Below are positions 1-10,277 of a stretch of 64,000 bases of DNA, in pieces; positions within the stretch are counted from its first letter, which is position 1, and each line of letters begins with the position of its first letter. The position numbers and the translations under genes were made by a program. The stretch comes from Glycocaulis abyssi (GTDB taxonomy: Bacteria; Pseudomonadota; Alphaproteobacteria; Caulobacterales; Maricaulaceae): the NCBI RefSeq assembly GCF_041429775.1, contig NZ_CP163422.1, positions 62,001 through 126,000 on the forward strand, written 5' to 3'. A model generated the notes under the pieces. The model ran no database searches and was not told the origin of the DNA. It was given only the letters and a program-made list of their open reading frames with translations.

Positions 1-134
1 ATTTCGATCTTGGGTCGAGGGTTAGCGTTACAGTGTGAAACGCGCGGAAGGTCGCGAACCGGGTGAAGTGCTCGTATCACGCCGGGGACCAACCAACCGC
101 TCTACCCCCGAAATTGATGGGTGTAGGGGATTGA

Positions 135-2429
135 ATGGTCCGCGCGTTTAGACTGCTCCAAAACGTCGGCCGGTTCGACAATGTCGGCGCTGGGGCGCAG
201 CTTCCGTTTGATCGGCTCAATGTAATCTACGCCGAGAACGCACGGGGCAAGACCACGCTGGCGGCCATTCTGCGGTCGCTCTCTACGGGTCGAACGGACC
301 TCGTCACTGAGCGTTCCCGGCTCGGCGCTCAGCACCCTCCCCGTGTGGTTGTCGAGATGGGGGACGGCGGTAATGCGATTTTTGAGAATGGAGCCTGGTC
401 CCGCACTGCTTCAGAGGTAGTGGTATTCGACGACACGTTTGTCGCCGAAAATGTCTGCTCAGGCATCGAGGTCGGCACGGCGCATCGGCAGAACCTGCAC
501 GAACTGATCGTCGGTGCGCAGGGGATCGAGTTGGCGCGCGCTCATCAGGCGGAAGTCGACCAAGTTGAATTGCACAACCGAGAACTTCGGGAACGAGAGG
601 CAGCGATTCCCGCGAATGTAAGGGGCGATCTAACCATCGATGCCTTCTGCGCGCTCGCGATGGTCGCCGATTTGCCCAAGCAAATCGAGGAAGCGGAACG
701 CCGTATCGCCGCCGCGCGCGACGCTGCCCAAGTTGCCGAAACGCCAACATTCCCGGCGCTGCGTTTGCCGAAAATCGACCTTGGACCGCTTCAAGCGCTC
801 CTCGGCAAGGGGCTTCCCGAACTCGACGCCGAGGCCCTTGCGCTTGTGCAACAACACATCAGCCATCTTGGACACGGCGGTGAGGCGTGGATCGCCGAAG
901 GAATGAATCGGGCGGCTGAGGTGGCTCGCCATGGAAACCAGAGTTGCCCCTTTTGCGCTCAAGACCTCGCAGAGTCACCACTCTTGGTCCACTATCGTGC
1001 TTATTTCAGCGAGGCCTATGAAAGCCTCAAGGGCGAGATCGAGGAGTTTGCGCAAACCTTCCGTGCGATACAAGGAGGCGACTCTCCCTCGGCGTTCGAA
1101 CGGAGCGTTCGTGAAGCGGCCGAACGCCAAGCATTCTGGAAGTCTTTTACTGACGTTCCGACGGTAGAGGTTGACACCGCCGCAATCGCGCGGACGTGGA
1201 AGGCGGCCCGAGAGAAGGTCGAAGTGCTGCTGGAGGCTAAGCAGGCCGCGCCGATGGATGCATTGACCGTGCCCGACAACGTGCTGAAGTCAGTAGCCGA
1301 GCATAACGAACATTGCGATCGTATTTGGGATCTTTCAGAACTTCTTTCCGCCGCAAATCCACATCTAGAGGCTGTCAAGGAGCAGGCCCGCGAGGCGAAC
1401 GTCCCCACCCTGGAAAGCGACCTGCGCAGCCTACGTGCTGTGGAGGCTCGATACGACCCGAACGTCGCGCCGTTGTGCGAAGCCTACATCGCGGAGAAAA
1501 ATGCAAAGGCCGCTACGGAGCAGCGACGCTCCGATGCACGGGCTGCGCTTGACCTGCATCGGCAGACCGCCTTTCCGGCCTATGGCATAGCCATCAATGA
1601 CTTTTTGCGACGCTTCAATGCTAGCTTCAGAGTTGGACCGGTTGATCCCGTGAACACAAGGGGCGGTCCCGCCGCAAACTACACTTTACTCATTGACGGC
1701 AATCCTGTGCCGCTATCAGGCAACCCGGGCGATCCAAGCTTCCGCAATACCCTCAGCGCCGGCGATCGCAACACCCTGGCTTTGGCGTTTTTCTTCGCGA
1801 GCATGCAAGCCGATCCTCAGCGCGCTCAGAAAATCGTGGTCATCGATGATCCTATGACGAGTTTGGACGAACACCGCACTCTGCACACTCTGCAGGAGAT
1901 GGATCGACTCGCGCGCGACGTGGCCGGGATGATCGTTCTCTCACATTCGAAGCCGTTCTTGCTCGGTGTATGGGACAAGATTCAACAGCTCCCGAAAACG
2001 GCGATTGAGGTCCGAAGATCAGGCACTGGGTCGACGCTTGCCGCCTGGGACGTGAACGCCGCATTGGTGACCGAGCATGATCGGCGGTATGCGGCGTGCG
2101 TAGCTTACCTTGAGCACGCCGACCCGGCGACCGAGAGACGGGTGGCTGAGGCACTCAGGCCCATGCTTGAGGCGTTCTGCCGGGTTGCGTATCCGGCCAA
2201 CTTCCCTCCAGGCACTCTCCTTGGCCCGTTCCACCATCTTTGCGTTCAGCGCATTGGAACGGAGCGAGAGATTATGGGCGAAGCGAATGCTCACGAATTG
2301 CGGGCGCTACTCGACTACGCAAACCGCTTCCATCACGACACCAACGCCGCATTTGAGACCGAGTTAATCAACGACGAGGAGCTGGCCGACTTCACGCGCA
2401 GGACCTTGGCCTATATTCGGCGCCCATGA
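135..2429 (+). CDS. SMC-like AAA ATPase with zinc-hook motif (AAA_13 / RloC-like)
   Basis: A 764-residue protein with an ABC/SMC-type ATPase head split by a long helical insert. Seen: an N-terminal P-loop (ENARGKTT, about residues 36-43), a CPFC pair at C271/C274 inside the helical region like a Rad50 or RloC zinc hook, a signature-like LSAGDRNTLAL, and a Walker B VVIDDPMTSLD near residues 568-578. The C-terminus is an all-helical tail with NRFHHDTN. This architecture is that of the AAA_13 group, which includes the tRNA anticodon nucleases PrrC and RloC, so a phage-defence role is likely. I do not see a convincing anticodon-nuclease triad, so nuclease activity is inference. A gene for a HEPN-motif protein follows 153 bases downstream on the same strand. 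Confidence 0.75.
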   Translation: MVRAFRLLQNVGRFDNVGAGAQLPFDRLNVIYAENARGKTTLAAILRSLSTGRTDLVTERSRLGAQHPPRVVVEMGDGGNAIFENGAWSRTASEVVVFDDTFVAENVCSGIEVGTAHRQNLHELIVGAQGIELARAHQAEVDQVELHNRELREREAAIPANVRGDLTIDAFCALAMVADLPKQIEEAERRIAAARDAAQVAETPTFPALRLPKIDLGPLQALLGKGLPELDAEALALVQQHISHLGHGGEAWIAEGMNRAAEVARHGNQSCPFCAQDLAESPLLVHYRAYFSEAYESLKGEIEEFAQTFRAIQGGDSPSAFERSVREAAERQAFWKSFTDVPTVEVDTAAIARTWKAAREKVEVLLEAKQAAPMDALTVPDNVLKSVAEHNEHCDRIWDLSELLSAANPHLEAVKEQAREANVPTLESDLRSLRAVEARYDPNVAPLCEAYIAEKNAKAATEQRRSDARAALDLHRQTAFPAYGIAINDFLRRFNASFRVGPVDPVNTRGGPAANYTLLIDGNPVPLSGNPGDPSFRNTLSAGDRNTLALAFFFASMQADPQRAQKIVVIDDPMTSLDEHRTLHTLQEMDRLARDVAGMIVLSHSKPFLLGVWDKIQQLPKTAIEVRRSGTGSTLAAWDVNAALVTEHDRRYAACVAYLEHADPATERRVAEALRPMLEAFCRVAYPANFPPGTLLGPFHHLCVQRIGTEREIMGEANAHELRALLDYANRFHHDTNAAFETELINDEELADFTRRTLAYIRRP

Positions 2430-2582
2430 GTGGTTGGCGCAACCGGTCGGTACACAGGCATGGCGAAAACCAGCGCGCAGGCGTGATGGCGGACGCCTCC
2501 CTATTCAACCTGAGCAATTTCCGACAAATTCGGGGCAACGCTTGTTCTTGATTTATTCCGCAACAAAGCTAATCGTGACTAT

Positions 2583-4208
2583 ATGAAATTCCCGCGTCTC
2601 AGCCGCTACCGAACAGGTGGCACGACCAACAACATGAATCTAAGCGTGCCCCTGACCCGAACGCCAGGCGGCAGAGTCTACCGATATTCCCCCAACACCG
2701 ACGCCCATCCACGTCATTTCGTCATTGGCAACATCGCTCTCGATGTGCCGCTCACCGACCTTTTGCGTGCGCGCATGAAGCACGATCCGCACATTCCAAG
2801 TACTGTCTGCCCGTATAGCGGCATGGTGGCGGACGACGCAGCGTTTACGCATCCTGAAGATAAAAAGGCGGCGCTGGAACTGGTGAAACACGAGGCCGCG
2901 CAGGATATCCGAGACGCGATGTCCCAGATGCTCAAAGACACGTTTAAAGGCAGCAAGACCTTCAAGTTCACGCCCGGCCATCGATCCGCACCAAAGCCGA
3001 GACCCAGATTCACCCGTCGGGATCTAATGCGTGAACTTATCTGCGATCACTGCGGCCGTGACTACGGCGTGTTTGCGATCGGTCTGTATTGCCCCGACTG
3101 CGGCGCCCCAAACTTACGGCTTCATTTTGCCCGCGAAGCGGAACTCGTAGACGATCAGGTCTCGCTTGCGGAGGAGATCGAAGCCGACAGCGAGGAGCTG
3201 GCTTACCGGCTCCTCGGGAATGCGCACGAGGACGTTTTGACCGCATTCGAAGCGACGTTGAAGGCTGTCTATCAGCACGGCAAATCTGCGGCGGGAGAAA
3301 ATCCACAGCTGAAGGTCGGCAACGATTTTCAGAACGTTGAAAGGGCCATTAAACGATACGGAGAACTGGGCTTGAATCCATTTCTCGACCTAACAGATGC
3401 GGAGATAGCCGCACTCAAGCTCAACATTCAGAAGCGGCATATCATCGGGCACAATCTCGGCGTGATCGACGACAGGTTCGCGACGCACGCTGAGGACTCA
3501 AAGATTGGCGAGACCGTCCACCTCGTTGGGGAGGATATCCGCCAATTCGCTGCCATCAGTCAGAAAGTCGTTAACACGCTAGATGCATGGCTCGGCGGCT
3601 CTCCCTCCCCGACCATCGATCAGTCCCCGCCGCTGCTCACCGTGAAGGAGCCCGTGATGAAGCCCGACGATCCAAAAAACCTCATCGGCATGGACCTCCA
3701 GCTTTCGCTCCTTGCACGGAAGGTCGCGGTGTGGGTTGCGGAGCAGGATGCCGATGGCAGGCGCAGTTTTGTGGATACTCAGAAGCTTCAAGGCGCCTTC
3801 AAAGACATAGGCGAATCAGAGCTTGTAGAAGCGATTGCGGAGCTCGAGACAGACGGCTTCGCCCAGATGTCGCGTGCGCACGGAAGCGGCCTTCCCAATT
3901 TCCGACCTACTCTGGACCTGTATCTCACCTTCGATCGCCCCGCCTTCGGTTGCGACCCAATCGCCGATACTGTAACTGTCGCTGAACTGGCCTTGGCCGG
4001 TCCAGACAGCGTCAATGCCGAGCAGATTTTTGAGCAGACTGGGTGGGATGACCGGCGATTCAATCCCGCTTTCGAGTACCTCGCGTCCCAGGTTCCGGAA
4101 GGCCGCGTAAGTAAGGCGTTCGGGTCGAAATTTGCGGTCGGGTTCTTCCACATGCTGCCGGAAGACCGTGTGCGTATTAAGCGCTTCATCGCGATTCTCA
4201 AAGGCTAG
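2583..4208 (+). CDS. Zinc-ribbon protein with a HEPN-type RNase motif
   Basis: 541 residues; no family recognised overall. Residues 154-173 form a clear zinc ribbon (CDHC at 154-157, CPDC at 170-173). Further on, R285-H-I-I-G-H290-N matches the HEPN signature Rx4H in a helical context, which in known HEPN proteins marks a metal-independent RNase site. The last 180 residues look like small helical, perhaps winged-helix, repeats. An alternative start is the ATG at 2634; neither start has a strong ribosome site. It follows the SMC-like ATPase gene in the same direction, a common arrangement for HEPN toxins or defence effectors. Function as an RNase is inferred from the motif only. Confidence 0.6.
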   Translation: MKFPRLSRYRTGGTTNNMNLSVPLTRTPGGRVYRYSPNTDAHPRHFVIGNIALDVPLTDLLRARMKHDPHIPSTVCPYSGMVADDAAFTHPEDKKAALELVKHEAAQDIRDAMSQMLKDTFKGSKTFKFTPGHRSAPKPRPRFTRRDLMRELICDHCGRDYGVFAIGLYCPDCGAPNLRLHFAREAELVDDQVSLAEEIEADSEELAYRLLGNAHEDVLTAFEATLKAVYQHGKSAAGENPQLKVGNDFQNVERAIKRYGELGLNPFLDLTDAEIAALKLNIQKRHIIGHNLGVIDDRFATHAEDSKIGETVHLVGEDIRQFAAISQKVVNTLDAWLGGSPSPTIDQSPPLLTVKEPVMKPDDPKNLIGMDLQLSLLARKVAVWVAEQDADGRRSFVDTQKLQGAFKDIGESELVEAIAELETDGFAQMSRAHGSGLPNFRPTLDLYLTFDRPAFGCDPIADTVTVAELALAGPDSVNAEQIFEQTGWDDRRFNPAFEYLASQVPEGRVSKAFGSKFAVGFFHMLPEDRVRIKRFIAILKG

Positions 4209-4237
4209 CAAAACGCCCCTCCCATCCCGCAATTTTC

Positions 4238-4921
4238 TTAGTCAGACTGGACCGCCTCCAGCAGCTTGATACCCTGACTGCGGACGTTCCCAACGGCCTT
4301 CCCGACTTTCCACGCTTGCATGTTGTCAGGATCATGGGGCTCGATCATCGCGGCGCGCAGGTCAGGTGATCCCTGAAGCCAGTCCCGTATCCGATCCTGT
4401 CGCGGAATCAGGGGCATCCGGTTGTGGATGTCACCCACGAGGGAGTTTGGCCGCGTTGTCAGGATAGTGAAGCTATCTAAAGGCGCACCATCCACGGTCG
4501 CGCGGTCCCAAAGACCGGCGGCGAAGAAGAGGCGCCGGTTGCTAAGACCGATGGCAAAGGGCTGCTTCCCGCTGGCTTCTGTCTTCCATTCGTAGAAGCC
4601 GGACATGGGTACCAGGCAGGGCCGATCCTTCCAGGATGTTCGGAAAGTCGCCTTCTCGGCGGCCTCCTCGCCCTTGGCATTGAAAGTCGAAAACTTCTTT
4701 TCCGAAAGCGGCTTCTTCCACCAGCGGGGCACGAGGCCCCACATCGCGTCGGCGAGCACCGGCTGACCGAGACTGGGTTCAATGCGGATGATGGGCACGG
4801 TCTGGGTCGGGGCAATATTGTAGGCGGCCGACGTGCTTCGCACCTCGCCCCATTCGAAGAGATTGAGATAGGAGAGATATTCCTCCCAGCTCACTTCATG
4901 TCTGAAAAAGCGACCGCACAT
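4238..4921 (-). CDS. SRAP-family protein (HMCES/YedK-like), abasic-site DNA-protein crosslink
   Basis: 227 residues of the SOS-response-associated peptidase family. These proteins expose Cys2 after removal of Met1 and form a thiazolidine crosslink to abasic sites in single-stranded DNA. The sequence starts MCGRF, so Cys2 is present. The other active-site residues are at N81 (FNAKGEE), E111 (SGFYEW) and H166 (IHNRMPL). Length is normal. It starts 11 bases after the stop of the OLD-type nuclease gene on the same strand, so the two are probably co-transcribed, an unusual pairing. It could be a general repair gene or part of a defence unit. Confidence 0.92.
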   Translation of the reverse strand: MCGRFFRHEVSWEEYLSYLNLFEWGEVRSTSAAYNIAPTQTVPIIRIEPSLGQPVLADAMWGLVPRWWKKPLSEKKFSTFNAKGEEAAEKATFRTSWKDRPCLVPMSGFYEWKTEASGKQPFAIGLSNRRLFFAAGLWDRATVDGAPLDSFTILTTRPNSLVGDIHNRMPLIPRQDRIRDWLQGSPDLRAAMIEPHDPDNMQAWKVGKAVGNVRSQGIKLLEAVQSD

Positions 4922-4932
4922 GGCGGCTAGAT

Positions 4933-6798
4933 TTATTCGTCGGGCAGTAAATTGGGAAGCACGACATTGAGATTTTCATTCGAGGAAATCTCGACTGGGA
5001 AACCCTCGCGAGCAAAAATCGGTGAATCGATCTCAACCTTTATTCTTAGCTCGCCGTTTGCAGACGTATTCGTGAGCTTGAACACCCCCGCACTCAATCC
5101 GATTGTACTTCTCGACAGGGCATTGAGTTCGTCCGCCGTTGTGGTTTCGGTCATACCCTGAAAAGCGGCGGATAATGCAGCGGCGAGTTTCGGGCGCAAC
5201 ACGCGGTTCTCAATCACCCCCCGAGACGGCGCGATGTGCGCTATCGCCTGGAGAACGTCCCGGTACTGTTTTTCGAGAGCGGCCGGATCCGAGCCTTCGA
5301 AGGTTGCAGCTTCGTTGGCCGCCGCCGCTGGCTTCGGACTCTCCACAGAGCGACTTGAGAAGTAATTCTCTATCGCTCCAGCACGTAGGAAGAAGCAGCC
5401 CATTTCTCCGAGCATTTCGAGGAGCACCTCGTAGCGTGACGACAGCATCTTGGCTTCGACACGGGCGGGTTCGCATAAGCTGGTGGGAGCGACGAGTATG
5501 AGCGCCAAGGCGAGCCGTTTCTCGCGAACATCGGCCGTCACTTCACCCGACCAGTCAGGGTATTCCATTATATGATTAGAGATGGCCGTCCTGAATTTCG
5601 TTATGAATGCACTCAGATCATTGCGCAGATCACCATCAAGCTCGGCGATGCTCCGTGCACCGCGTTTGGACGCGACGTCGTTTGCACCGGCCAAACCGCT
5701 AAAATGGTTCACTAATCCGTTATCGTCCGCGAGCGCATCCAGATCCGCCAGAACAGCCACTTGCTTTCCCATCAGGCGAAACAACTTGGCGACTTCCGGA
5801 AACTCTCCCTTACCCGTCACGGGCAGAACCTGAGCATTCCGCGCCAGAAGAGGCCAATCGAGACGATGTGCGAACTGCGTGACAATCGTCTCGTCGGAGG
5901 GGCCCTCGACCAGCAGAATGCGCTCTGCAAATACGGCCATACGATGCGTGGCGCCGAGCCTTCCTAAGAGCGCCTTCAGTTTGGCCCTCCGCAGCATCGG
6001 TTCATCAGCCGCGACCTGCGCCGGAGGCGTACTGACGTCGTTGAAGAAGGCATAGTTCGGCAGCTGCTGTTCAGATCGAAGCGCGAGCATCGCAGGTGCG
6101 TGGGTTGCGAAGATAACCAACTTCTTTCTCCGATCCGCAGGATCTCCAGCAACACGCTCCATTTCCTGCAGCAGAAAGGCCTGATGTTGGGGGTGAAGAG
6201 AGATTTCGGGTTCATCAATGATAAGCGCGCCGATCTCGTCATTATGGATCGCTGCAAGCAGCGCAACGAGCTGGAGAATTCCGCTTGCCTCGCTGTTGGC
6301 TGGATAGGAGCCGGCGCCACGGGTGGATGTGATCCGTGGAGACAGGCCGTCTTGAGACCAGGTGAGATCTATGCTGCGGTCAAATAATTGCTGAAGGCGC
6401 GCTTCGACTTTCAGTTTCAGGTCCGCACGAGCATCAAGCGCGAGCAAGTCGCCAGTAAGGCTTTCAATCTTCCACCAAGCATTGCGGTGACTTGAGTGCC
6501 CGACAGCAGCATCGCTGTTCATAATGTGATCCGGTCCAGCGGCATTCGACCGGTAAACTTCGAACGGACTGCTCCGTCCCGCCGACAAGAAGCGGACTTT
6601 GCGGTCATACATTTCAATTCGATTTGTGCCCTCCAAAGCGGTCTTTATGGCTCTGAGGGCGCGGGTTTTGCCGCTGCCGTTAGGGCCGACCAGAATCGTC
6701 AGCCCCGGACGGATATCGACGTGGCCGAACTCTTTCCCATCAACCCCTAGCAACATGGCTCCCAGCGGCCATGCGGGCGACTTTTCAACTTCATTCAT
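4933..6798 (-). CDS. OLD-family ATPase / TOPRIM endonuclease
   Basis: An ABC-type ATPase fused to a TOPRIM nuclease domain. Seen: Walker A GPNGSGKT at about residues 38-45, a Walker B/D-loop stretch LIIDEPEISLHPQHQ, a switch FATHAPAM, then the TOPRIM signature LLVEGPSDE and an ADLDALAD acidic pair. OLD nucleases cut DNA in phage exclusion; GajA of Gabija is one member. The start at 6798 is chosen because GGAGGGGG lies just upstream; an in-frame ATG 13 codons earlier lacks such a site. The next gene in the operon is an SRAP protein. No UvrD-like helicase (GajB) is adjacent, so it is not a standard Gabija locus. Confidence 0.85.
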   Translation of the reverse strand: MNEVEKSPAWPLGAMLLGVDGKEFGHVDIRPGLTILVGPNGSGKTRALRAIKTALEGTNRIEMYDRKVRFLSAGRSSPFEVYRSNAAGPDHIMNSDAAVGHSSHRNAWWKIESLTGDLLALDARADLKLKVEARLQQLFDRSIDLTWSQDGLSPRITSTRGAGSYPANSEASGILQLVALLAAIHNDEIGALIIDEPEISLHPQHQAFLLQEMERVAGDPADRRKKLVIFATHAPAMLALRSEQQLPNYAFFNDVSTPPAQVAADEPMLRRAKLKALLGRLGATHRMAVFAERILLVEGPSDETIVTQFAHRLDWPLLARNAQVLPVTGKGEFPEVAKLFRLMGKQVAVLADLDALADDNGLVNHFSGLAGANDVASKRGARSIAELDGDLRNDLSAFITKFRTAISNHIMEYPDWSGEVTADVREKRLALALILVAPTSLCEPARVEAKMLSSRYEVLLEMLGEMGCFFLRAGAIENYFSSRSVESPKPAAAANEAATFEGSDPAALEKQYRDVLQAIAHIAPSRGVIENRVLRPKLAAALSAAFQGMTETTTADELNALSRSTIGLSAGVFKLTNTSANGELRIKVEIDSPIFAREGFPVEISSNENLNVVLPNLLPDE

Positions 6799-7002
6799 AT
6801 TCACCCCCTCCCCTTGCCTGAAAGCAAACGAAATCAACTTTCGCCCGCTACCGCCTTGTAGCCGTAAACATTAGATTTGATCGACAGTGAATCGCTCAGG
6901 CCTCGCCTTATGTGACGAAGGCCATACCCCTATCGCGTGACACTCCTCATTTCCCAAAATTCTTGCTGTTCGGAGTATGCGGCCGCTCGTCACCAACACC
7001 CC

Positions 7003-10000
7003 TCAATGAAAATCCCGGCTGTAGAAGAGCTTCTTCGCCTGCTCTCTCGGATGGCGCGCGCCTGAGCCATAGCGCAGCTGCCGGGCCCGCTGCAGTTCGG
7101 CGGTGACCTCTTCAGACAGGGGCGCGCGTTTCGGGCGTTTCGGGCCGTAGACGCCTTCGGGCCCCGGGCGCCTCGCCTCATCGGCATTGTCATGGGTCGG
7201 ATCGATCGAGGCGCCTGCGCTTTCGGCGTCGCCGAGCGTGTCGAGCAGCCAGGAGCGGTCTTCGATGCGGGCGGCGACGAGATGGGTGACAATCCCCTCG
7301 CGCTGCAGCCGGCCGGTGATCTTCAGGAGCCGCCGGCCATCACGCTCTTGCGGTTTGCCTCGAATGTCTTCGGCCAGACGACGATGTTGGAGACGCCGGT
7401 ATCGTCTTCGAGCGTCAGGAAGATCACCCCGCTCGCGGTGCCCGGGCGCTGCCGGGTGATGACAAGGCCCGCCACGGTGAGGCGCGCACCATCGGGCGCG
7501 TCCCGCAGGGATCCGGCGGCCGCGAACGCGCCGAGGTCGGGGCGGAGCAGACAGACCGGATGCGCGCGCAGGGTCAGGCGGGTGGCGACATAATCCTCGA
7601 ATACCTCCTCGCGGTCCGACATCACCGGCAGGGGCGAGGCCCCCGCCACCATCCCCTCCCCCGTCTCCCGGAAGAGCGGCAGCGGTCGCTCGCCGCCGAG
7701 GCCTTTGACCGCCCAGAGCGCGTCGCGGCGGCTGAGGCCGTATTCGGCGAACGCATCGGCGCCGGCGAGCCGGGCGAGCGCGGCGCGCGCCAGCCCCGCC
7801 CGCCGCCACACCGCTTCGATCGAGCGGTAGCCATTGCCGCGGGCCGCGGCGATCCAGTGACCGTCCTCTTCGCTGAGCCCCTTGATCAGACGGAAGCCGA
7901 GGCGCACGGCGAGCGTGCCGTCGCCGGCGGGCTCGAGCACGCAGTCCCAATAGCTGTGCTCGGCGCAGACCGGGCGCACGGTCACGCCGTGGGCGCGCGC
8001 GTCCCGGACGATCTGGGCGGGGGCGTAGAAGCCCATGGGCTGGCTGTTCAGCAGCGCGGCGCAGAAGACTTCCGGATGATGGCATTTGAGCCAGGAGGAG
8101 GCGTAGACCAGCAGCGCGAAGCTCGCCGCATGGCTTTCGGGAAATCCGTAGCCGGAGAACCCTTCCAGCTGGCGGAAACAGGCTTCGGCGAAATCGCGGT
8201 CATAGCCATTGGCGAGGCAGCCGGCGATGAAGCGGCCCCGGAAGGCCTCCACTGAGCCCGGCCCGCGGAAACTGCCCAGCGCGCGGCGCAGCTGGTCGGC
8301 CTCGCTGGCCGTGAACCCGGCCGCGACGATGGCGATCTGCATCGCCTGTTCCTGGAAGAGCGGCACGCCGAGGGTCTTTTCCAGCACGGGCCGGAGCGCC
8401 TCGGACGGATAGACGACCGGGGCCTCGCCCCGGCGGCGCTTGATATAGGGGTGGACCATGTCGCCCTGGATGGGGCCGGGCCGGATGATCGCGACCTCGA
8501 TGACGAGATCATAGAAGGTGCGCGGGCGCATGCGCGGCAGGAAGTTCATCTGGGCGCGGCTCTCGACCTGGAAGACGCCCAGCGTGTCGGCGACGCACAG
8601 CATGTCATAGACGGCCGGGTCATCCTGCGGGAGGGTGGCGAGCGTGTAGCGCTCGCCCTTCCAGAGCTGGAGGAGGTCGAAGGCCTTGCGGATGCAGCTC
8701 AGCATGCCGAGCGCGAGTACGTCGATCTTCAGCATGCCGACGGTGTCGATATCGTCCTTGTCCCATTCGATGATGGTGCGCTCGTCCATCGCCGCATTCT
8801 CGACCGGGCAGAGTTCATCAAGGCGCCCGCGCGTGATGACAAACCCGCCGACATGCTGGGAGAGGTGGCGCGGGAAGCCGATGATCTCTTTGGTCAGGGC
8901 GAGCGTCTGGCGCAGGCGTTCCTCGCCCGGATCGAGCCCGGCATCGCGTGCGCGCTCGCCCGCGATGCCGGCATTGGAGATGCCCCAGACCTGGCTGGAG
9001 AGGGCGGCGACGGCGTCATCGGAGAGACCCATCGCCTTGCCGACCTCACGGATGGCGGCGCGGCTGCGGAAGTGGATGACGGTCGAGCAGATCCCGGCGC
9101 GGTGGCGGCCGTATTTGTCATAGATGTGCTGGATGACTTCCTCGCGCCGCTCATGCTCGAAATCGACATCGATATCGGGCGGCTCATTGCGGGCCGCGGA
9201 GATGAAGCGTTCGAAGACCATGGAGATGGTTTCGGGCGAGGCCTCGGTGATGCCGAGGGCATAGCAGACGACGGAGTTGGCGGCCGAGCCGCGCCCCTGG
9301 CAGAGAATGTTCCGGGAGCGGGCGAAATCGACGATGTCATGGACGGTCAGGAAGTAGCGCGCATAGTCGAGTTGCTCGATGAGGGAGAATTCCTTCTCGA
9401 CAAGGGCGCGCACCTTCAGCGGCTCGCCTTCGGGATAGCGCCGTTTCAGCCCGGCTTCGGTGAGCTGGCGGAGCCGGTCCAGCGGCGCGAGGCCGTCTGT
9501 GACCTCGTCAGGATATTCATAGCGCAGCTCATCCAGCGAGAAGCGGCAGAGCGCCGCGATCTCCCCGGCCCGGCTGACGGCGTCGGGATAATCACGAAAG
9601 AGCCGCCGCATCTCGAACTCGGACCGGAGCCGGCGCTCGCCATTGGGCAGGGCGCGCCGGCCGAGCCTGTCTATGGTGGTCTTCTCGCGGATGCAGGTCA
9701 GGATGTCGGCGAGCGCGCGGCGGGCGCTCGCATGCATCAGCGCGTCGCCGGTCGCCACCAGGGGCGCGCCGATCTCTTCGGCGAGCGCGGCGCGCGCGGC
9801 GAAGCGGGCCTTGTCCTCGCCATCATAGCGCGGCGCCATGCCAATATAGAGGCGCTCACCGAAGGCTTCGCGGAGCGCGCGCCCGGCCGGGGCCGCGTTC
9901 TCCTCGCCCGCCAGGATGAAGAGGCAGTCCTCGCCCCAGGCGAGGACGTCGGCGAGGGTGAGCTCGCAGCGGCCCTTGGCGGTGCGCCGCTTGCCGGTCG

Positions 10001-10277
10001 TCAGCAGGCGGCAGAGCCGGCCATAGCCGGCCCGGTTCATGGGATAGGCGAGCAGGTCCGGCCCGTCGGTCAGGACGAGGCGCACGCCGACGATGAAGCG
10101 CAGGCCCGATTCTTTCGCGGCGGCATGGCCGCGCACGATGCCGGCGAAGGTGTTGCGGTCGGTGATCGCCAGCCCCGCGAGGCCCAGCTCTCTGGCGCGC
10201 ACGACGAGTTCTTCGGCATGGGAGGCGCCGGTCAGGAAGGTGAAATTGCTGGTGACGGCGAGTTCGGCATAGCTCAT
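7003..10277 (-). pseudogene. dnaE2: Error-prone DNA polymerase DnaE2, interrupted by one frameshift
   Basis: C-family translesion polymerase that works with ImuA and ImuB in SOS mutagenesis. The N-terminal PHP domain begins at MSYAELAVTSNF, and the catalytic region contains PDIDVDFEHERR. The start at 10277 overlaps the imuB stop as ATGA. The main frame ends early at 7323 after VWPKTFEANRKSVMAGG. The expected continuation (RLLKITGRLQREG, ending in the family C-terminus SRDFH at 7003) is in another frame. One base appears missing in the GC-rich stretch near 7335-7342. Only about 105 C-terminal residues (the OB-fold end) are affected. This could be real inactivation, a partly active truncation of about 984 residues, or a sequencing error; reads would decide. 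Confidence 0.9.

Noticed and set aside
4238-6798. Gabija system (GajA-GajB)
   Set aside because: The OLD-type protein is present, but no UvrD-like helicase gene is adjacent; the partner is SRAP.
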